Source: Pomphorhynchus laevis (Eukaryota; Acanthocephala; Palaeacanthocephala; Echinorhynchida; Pomphorhynchidae). From it: a stretch of DNA of 64,000 nt. The stretch spans positions 1-64,000 of the forward strand of contig WNNJ02003258.1 of the NCBI GenBank assembly GCA_012934845.2, written 5' to 3'. This document shows positions 25,401-34,400 of this stretch, in pieces; within the stretch, counting starts at the first letter, position 1, and every line of letters starts with the position of its first letter. The translations under genes and the position numbers were made by a program. The notes under the pieces are model-generated. The model saw nothing but the letters and a program-made list of their open reading frames with translations. It did not search any database and had not been told where the DNA came from.

Positions 25401-28400
25401 TATTTAAAATTGTAATTTTTTAACATTAAAAATTTAATGTTATTAAATTAAATGATTAATTTAATGATTAATAACATTTAATGTTATTAAATGTTTTATT
25501 AAATTATTATAAATTTATTATAAATAATTATTATGTTTTGTTTTGTTTATAATTATATTAAATACGTAGACTCAGTTAGCTGATTTGATTTGTTAAAAGT
25601 TAATATAGCATAGCAGATAGCATAGCAGTTCCTCCTGATGACCTCTAATTCTTATTCTGATCCAACGTCTGTTATTTATTAGTCAATTCATAAAAATGAC
25701 TTTTTAAATTTAAATTTTTTTATTTTAACTTCATTTTAATTATAGAAAATCTAAAAACAATTATTAATTTTATTATTTAATTATTTAGCATTATTATGTT
25801 TTGTTTAGTTTATAATTATATTAAATATGTAGACTCAGTTAGCTGATTTGATTAAATTTATTCTTTATATTATTGTATTGATTTATATATTTTACTATTT
25901 TCTGCTTGATGTTATTTTTATTAATAATGCTAATTATTTAGCATTATTTAATTATTTTATAATTATATTAAATACGTAGACCCAGTTAGCTGATTTGATT
26001 ATATCAATAAAATATTGAAATTTAAAATAAATGTCAATGTTTATGAATTGACAAATAAATAATATACGATGTATTCAAACAATAAATAAAGGTCATCAGG
26101 AGAAACTGCTATGTTATCAGGTTTCGACCATATTCCTCGACCCAACATAGCATTGGGGCCAAATTTGATATATAGATGGATGTTATGTGATAAACATTAA
26201 TTTATTAAAAAAGCGAATTAAAATTCGAACAGTTAAATCGAACAGTTGAATTTCTATAGAAATTCAATTGATTAAACAGTGTCGTCTGCCAATCCTCTTC
26301 TGCATCCAGCAGTGGAAGTTACCCGGCACTGGTGAGTCAAAACGATGAAGAAACGGTACTAGTTATTGTTTTGTAGATTCTTTCATGGCTGCCTAACGGA
26401 TTATGAACTACTTCATACGGAATTTTCTCAACTCTCATAAAATACCAGTTACGAAGATAGCAGATCTATTAAAGAGACTGTACTGACATTAGCCAGTGCT
26501 ATTTGATGATGATAATTTTTCGGTGAAGCATGTCGAGCCTATTAGGCTTACAATAATTAGATTGCTAGACATTGTCCAAGCTCCAAGTATGTTTTGACTT
26601 GCCTCGTGCCGTCTGTCGGTCCTTCTTTGCATCCAGCAGTGGGAGATACTTAACACTGATGAGTCAAAACGATGACTAAACGGTACTAGTTAACGTTTTG
26701 TCGATTATTTCGTAGCTGCTTAACTGATTATCTAAATATGCTTTTGCGCCACAGATGTGACTTTTTTTATGTACAATCGTAACCTGCTCTCGATAAAGTG
26801 CTGCTTACCGAAATCGATTAGTATCGTCAATGGAGCACATTGATTGTATCATCTACTAAATTTGGTTTACCATCGTCAAAATAAGCGTGACAAAATTTGG
26901 ATTTAATAATAAACAATTAGATAAATATTAATTTATATTATTTATTAATATTTTATTCTAATTTTTAAAATATTTTTATACAATTATTTTAATAGCTTTA
27001 TTTGCATTCGGTTATTTTTATTTAGTATCTATTATTATATGTTTGTGCATTTCATGAAATTTATCATGAAACTATAAGTTTAGTTAAATTCAACGATAAA
27101 AAATTACCATATGAATGTGTATTTTTCAAAATAATTAGCATTAATTTATATTATTTCGTATTAATTTTTAAAATATATGCGTTTTCATATTTATGAATTA
27201 ATCTTAAAATTAAATTTAAATTTTTGTAATAAAATAAAGGAAAAATTAATTTAGAATTGAAAAGCAAAACTTTATAATAAAAACCTTTCCGCCGTTTTGG
27301 AGATTCCACTGATCATCAATGGACAGCTCTTGGAATCCAGAATCCATCAACTTTTCATAACAATTCTTCACAGCTAAATAATTATTTTGGCTTATTAATT
27401 GAAACTAACATTAACATTAAGCTTCAAGACTTAGTTTATAAACTTATAAAAATATAGTATAATTGTAATGTATAATAAATGGTATAATATAATATAGCAC
27501 TTAGATATTATATTATACTATTATTATAATTGTATTATAATATATAGTATAAAATAGTGTATATGGAATTAGACTAGAGTTGCGTTTAATTTAATTTCGA
27601 TATAAATTATTTTTTAAAAGGTATAACGACTAAATTCGCTAAATCCTTTAATTCTTACACCTGAATTTTATAAAACTGTTAAGAATAATACAGTTTTATC
27701 AAAATTAAATTAATAAATTGAATAAGATAATAGTTAATTAATAAATAGTTCTGAAATATTAGCGAATTTTTTAATTAATAATCTGCTTTACATTCTTTGA
27801 TCGGTAATTTAACAATACGGTAAACTTATCTGGACCTGTTAAGATAACGGTTGAGAACAAGCCATTTTCGAATAGGCTCTTAAAGATACGTGAATAAGCA
27901 TATTACTCCACCCTCATTAATATAATAATATTATATTATTAAGCTCAAAAATTACAAATAATTTATAAATTATAAAAATCATAATCGTATATTATTGAAA
28001 CTCAACGAATATATTTTTGCTCTAAAGTTTGCAGAATGTAAAAATGTAAGAAAAATAGATAAGTATAAAAATGTTGTTGTAGTGGATAAAAATATAATAC
28101 AATTGTGACGCTATAACATTTATATATTATTGTATGGTTTTATGACAAATATTTATGTATTATAAATTATTTATTATATTAAAAGTTACACTTAAAAGTT
28201 ACATGTACTCAACCATATTGGAAAAATACGTAAGTACTAATGATTTCAATTTTAGATCTTTTAAATGTAACAGAAAAAATTGTATAGCTTGTGATGTTAT
28301 AAATAATAATTGTATCGTAAGTAATACGACAAACAAATGTTTTTCATTAAATATTAATAATAATTGTAACTGCAATACCGCAGGTGTAGTGTGTCTGATA

Positions 28401-31400
28401 CAATGCACATGTGGATTGCAATATCATTAAAATATTGCAATATCACATGTGGATTGCAATTTAGATCATTAAAAGTTGTAAATCTTGTGATGGTCGCGTA
28501 GCACATAGAGTGAGAGTGGTGGGTATTTCTATATCTTATTCCAGTCAGCCGTAACCACATTAAACAGGGTAGCCCCCTGTCAGATGCTGCTTGATGGCCA
28601 GTTGTAAGTTTAGTCTGAGTTAACTAATTAGGTGGCGACACCGAAAAAGCAACGTTAAAAATTGACTTAAAAGTTACATGTACTCAACCAGATTGGAAAA
28701 ATACCTAAGTACTAATGATTTAAATTTTAGATCTTTTAAATGTAACAGAAAAAATTGTATAGTTTGTGATGTTATAAATAATAATTGTATTGTAAATAAT
28801 ACAATACAATTGAAGTTCTTGGGTGTCCAATCGGATATGGCGACTATGAACGGAAATGGGTGGAACATAAGGTTGATAAATGGAGTAAGATGGTTAGACG
28901 CTTATCGGAAATATCCGAAACATGTGCTCAACAGACTTATCTAGCTTTCATTTTTGCGTTACAACATAAATGGACATATGTTTTTCGTGCGCGCAAATGT
29001 GAAAAATCAAGGTTACAAGTACTAGAATTGAAAATAAGAAAAAGCTTATTGCCGGGGATACTGGGGATGAGTGAAATTACGGAGGACATAAGGCAATTAG
29101 TTGAACTTCCTACATCTAGCGGAGGCATGGGGATTTTAAATCCTTGCGAGCTGGTAATCCAGGAATGGAATTGGTCTAAAAAATGTGTTTACCTTTATTA
29201 AATGGATACGTAGGACAAGAATTACTTGAGAAACAAATACTGGTAAATATCAGAATTCGGGGTGAAAAGAAGATTTTTAACGATTTAAAGCACAGTAAGA
29301 TTATAGCAGAACTGGATAATTACACAAAAAATGCCTTAATTCATGCATCAGAAAAAGGCGCATTAACCTGGCTATCTTCAAGGATTAGCGAAGATAGGCA
29401 GTATTGTCTAAATAATCATCAGTTTTATGATGGGCTTGCCGCTAGATATGGATGGCAATTAAAAGACGCTCCGACAAAATGTGTTTGTGGAGAACTTAAC
29501 AACGTATCGCACACACTATCTTGCAAACCAGGGGGCTTTACAATTGTTCGACATAATGTGATGCGCGACATTATAGCAGGTATGTTATCTGCAACATGTA
29601 AGGCTATTGAAATTGAGCCGGTCCTACTTCCTATTGAGTCTTCTTACAAATTTGATAGAATAACAACGTGTAAAGATATGAATGCACGCCTTGATGTTGC
29701 ATGCAGTGGTTTATACGGGGATTCGACAGAGCGGTCTTTTCTAGACATTTGCGTTTATAACGTTCATGCTCCATCGTATGCCAATCGAAGCCCTCATAGT
29801 TTGTTTGAGTATCATTACAACAAAAAGCAGGCCAAATATTTAGAGCGAGTGTCTAGGGTCGATCGTGCTTCATTTATTCCGCTTATTTATTCATCGTCTG
29901 GCGGAATCAGTAGAGAGTCCCATGCATTGCTTAAGAGAATAGCGTCAATACAGGCCTTGAGAGGGGACAATAGCTACAGTGATTGTATCGCTACGTTACG
30001 TCGAAAGATCGGGTTTGGTCTAATAAAATCAAATTCTTGGTGTTTTCGATGCCGTCGTCAGAGGTCTGAAGAGATATAGTTAGAATATATTTATAATGAG
30101 GTCAAACTTTTTGTCTAGTATTTGACTATTTGATTTGTCTTGTGTTCAATGTAATTTTGTGTAATAAAAAAAAGTAAGTAATACAACAAACAAATGTTTA
30201 TATTAAATATTAATAATAATTGTAACTGCAATACCGCAGGTGTAGTGTCTAATACAATGTACATGTAGATTGCAATATATAGGGAAAACATATCAAATGT
30301 TAAAAACTAGGTTTACGAAACACATATATAATATACAGCATAATAGTCAAACTATATTTCATAAACATATGAGATTAATAGGATATGATATTAAAAACTG
30401 TAAATTATTTATTTTAGAACATATTAACGAAGAAAACATTAATATTAAATCAAAAACTATTAGAAAAAGAAGATTTTTGGATTAAAACGCTTAATTCCAT
30501 GTACCCGTTAGGATTGAATGACGTGGTACAAGGAATTGGGACAAGTAGTATAATACATAACAAACAACTATATTATAATAATCCGATTAAACGCAAACCA
30601 AGAAGTCATGGTGATAAAAGGAATAGGAAAAATAGAGTTAAAAATATTAAAAAAGATATGTATATAAATGAACAATTAGAAATATTAAAACAACTTTTAA
30701 GTGATAATCAACTTTTAAGTGATGATCCATTACAAAACAGTAACTTGTAATAATTGTTTCAAAACTCAACTTACTACGTGAATATGTTGGATTTACATTT
30801 AAATGATTAGAATTAACCTCTTCCATTAGTATATTATAATAAAGCTTTTTGCATATGAAGACAAAGTTATTACTAGCTTTATCAATAGTTGTTATTATAT
30901 AGTTATCCTTTAATTTAGTAAGTTCTGTATACGTATCTTTATTAATTTTATCTTTCCTTTTGTAATTGTTTGCTATTTTCATTTTATTTTTAATTTTATA
31001 AAATATATAATCTTTCTAAATGTTTATCTTAGATATATTCGTGCTTTCACTATTAATCAGCTTACTAAAGTAATCATTTAAGTTATTATATAACGAACTG
31101 TAAATTTTATTTTTGTCGTTGTTGTTATTTAATCTATATTTATACCCTTTTGATAGCAGCTTTCTTAATTCACAATTTTCAATTAATTCTAGATTATGGG
31201 TACATATATGTTCATTTATTTTATCAAAGCTGAGACTTTTACAATTGCATTTTGTTTCCATCATGTTTCTAATATTATCGTTACATATTGATTTTAATTC
31301 TTTATTATAATTACAAATTTTTCGTCCTAATGGTGGTAGGAGTTTATACCTTATTTTAGGAATATATTTACTCAAATCTGACCCTATTATTTCTTTACTT

Positions 31401-34400
31401 TTAGAATTTTTTAAAAGTCCGGCTAAATATTTGTTATCTATACATCTATTAATGAAGTTTATGGTTAATGTATATTTTCTATTGTTATTATTTACATTTA
31501 TTGTATGATTATAGTATTTTGTATTACAATAACTGTCTATTATACAACTTAGCCTATCATAGTCGTTAATTAATTTTTGATTTATTTAACATATGATATC
31601 TTCAGAAAAACTTCTTATATTTACATAAAGATTTAGCTTATTATCACTTAAAAGTTGTTTTAACATTTCTAATTGTTCATTTATATACATATCTTTTTTA
31701 ATATTTTTAACTCTATTTTTCCTATTCTTTTTATCACCATGACTTCTTGGTTTGCGTTTAACCGGATTACTATAATATAGTTGTTTATTATGTATTATAC
31801 TACTTCTGCCAATTCCTTGTACCACGTCATTAAATCCTAACGGGTACATGGAATTAAGCGTTTTAATCCAAAAATCTTCTTTTTCTAATAGTTTTTGATT
31901 TAATATTGAAATGTTTTCTTTAATAATATGTTCTAAAATAAATAATTTACAGTTTTTAATATCATGTCCTATTAATCTCATATGTTTATGAAATATAGTT
32001 TGACTATTATGCTGTATATTATATATGTGTTGCCTAAACCTAGTTTTTAACATTTGATGTTTTTCCTATATACTGCAATCCACATGTACATTGTATTAGA
32101 TACACTACACCTGCGGTATTGCAGTTACAATTATTATTAATATTTAATGAAAAACATTTGTTTGTCGTATTACTTACGATACAATTATTATTTACTTACG
32201 ATACAATTATTACTAATTATTATTACTAATTATTATTATTTACTTACGATACAATTATTATTATTTATAACATCACAAACTATACAATTTTTTCTGTTAC
32301 ATTTAAAAGATCTAGAATTGCAATCATTAGTACTTAAGTATTTTTCCAATATTGTTGAGTACATGTAACTTTTAAGTCATGATTTTTAACGTTGCTTTTT
32401 CTGTGTCGCCACCTAGTTTAGTTGACTCAGACTAAACTTACAACGGGCCATCCAGCAGCATCTGACAGGTGGCTGCACTGCTTAAGGCGGATGCAGGCTA
32501 GAACAAAATCTATAAAGATCTACCACCTTCACTCCACGCGCTCCGCGACCCAGCTATTGGCCATTACTAGGTCTCTTAAACGTGATCACGTGAAGCAGTT
32601 GACATTTTAAAGTGTAAACACGTTGGGATGCAAACTTCTCGCTTTTTTAAGAATTAATAATTCATCAAACTTGTTTGAAAATAAGAATAAATAATAGTAA
32701 AGTAGTAACCAATAATACATAGTTTCAGTATATCTGACAGAGGTCATATTACCAAGAAAACAATGTCCACAGGTCAATAATAACATGTCAGTAGAACAAA
32801 TCAAATCAACTAACTGAGTCTACGTATTTAATATAATTATAAACTAAACAAAACATCAGATTGCCAAATCAAAATTTAATAATTTAATAATAAAATTAAT
32901 AATTGTTTTTAGATTTTCTTTAATTTAAATCAAGTTAAAAAAATTGAAATTTAATATAAACGTCATTTTTATGAATTGACTAATAAATAACAGACGTTGT
33001 ATCAGAATAAGAATTAGAGGTCATCAGGAGGAACTGCTATACTATCAGGTTTCGGCCCCTAACTCTTCTAAAGCACACTTTAAAAAATATTGCAAGGTAA
33101 TCGAAATTAATACTTGCGTAAAACACTATCTCAGTATCAATTCTACAAAAGAAATTTCAGAACAGACAAAAGGAATAAATTTTCAAAATATAAATACATA
33201 CGATTTTAGTACGCTTTATACAAATCTAGATTCAGTAGATATTAAAGAAGCGTTAGTAAAATTAATTAATCTTATATTCGGAAAAAGATATACATATATA
33301 TGTTATAATAATTATAACGCCTATCTAACAAAAATTAAACCATCAAGTAAATATAAATATATGGATAAAATTGAATTAATAGAATCCTTAAATATTTTGA
33401 TAAATCAAAATTATTTAAAAGTAAGAACGTATATATTTAAACAAGTAAAATGTGCTCCAATCGTAGGTAATAGTAGCCCAATTATAGCTGACTTGTTTTT
33501 AAGCTTTATAGAATATGTATTTGCTCATAACTGTGTAAAAACTAAATCTAAACAATATAAATATATGAAATATGTTTTGATACATTGATGATATATGTGT
33601 ATTTAATTCTAATAATTTTTATTCAATTAGTAATTAAATTTATCCAGAAAGCCTTATTCTTAACAAAACTAATATTAATGATAAAGAAGGTGTATATCTA
33701 GATATAAACATTAAATTAACATAAACTAAAACTTATTTTAATTTATATCGTAAAGAAGAAATATTTAAATTTACAAGAAACATATTTTTGCATGAGCATT
33801 CATGCATACCATATAATATAAAATATAATACATTAAATAATGAAATTTTAAGAATTGCAACAATATGTAATGATATTGACTTTCTTCAAAATCATTTAAA
33901 TAATTTAATAGATACAAATTTTAAACTAGGTTACCATAAAAATAACAGTAAGCAGAAAATAGTAAAATATATAAATCAACACAATAATATAAAGAATAAA
34001 TTTAAACTCTTAAGTGGCAAATTTTTATGGATAATAAATAATATACTTTGTATTAAAATAAGATACTAGATAGTTTTATCAGAGGAAATACATCATTAGC
34101 ATGTATTTGGCCCCGCTGCTATGTTGGGTAGAGGAGTTAGGAGCCGATACCTGATAGCATAGCAGTTCCTCCTGATGACCTCTAATTCTTATTCTGATAC
34201 AGCGTCTGTTATTTATTAGTCAATTTATAAAAATGACTTTTATTTTGAATTTCATTTTTTTATTTTAACTTGATTTAAATTATAGAAAATCTAATAACAA
34301 TTATTAATTTTATTATTTAATTATTAAATTTTGATTTAGCATTATTATGTTTAGTTTAGTTTATAATTATATTAAGTACGAAGACTCAGTTAGCTGATTT

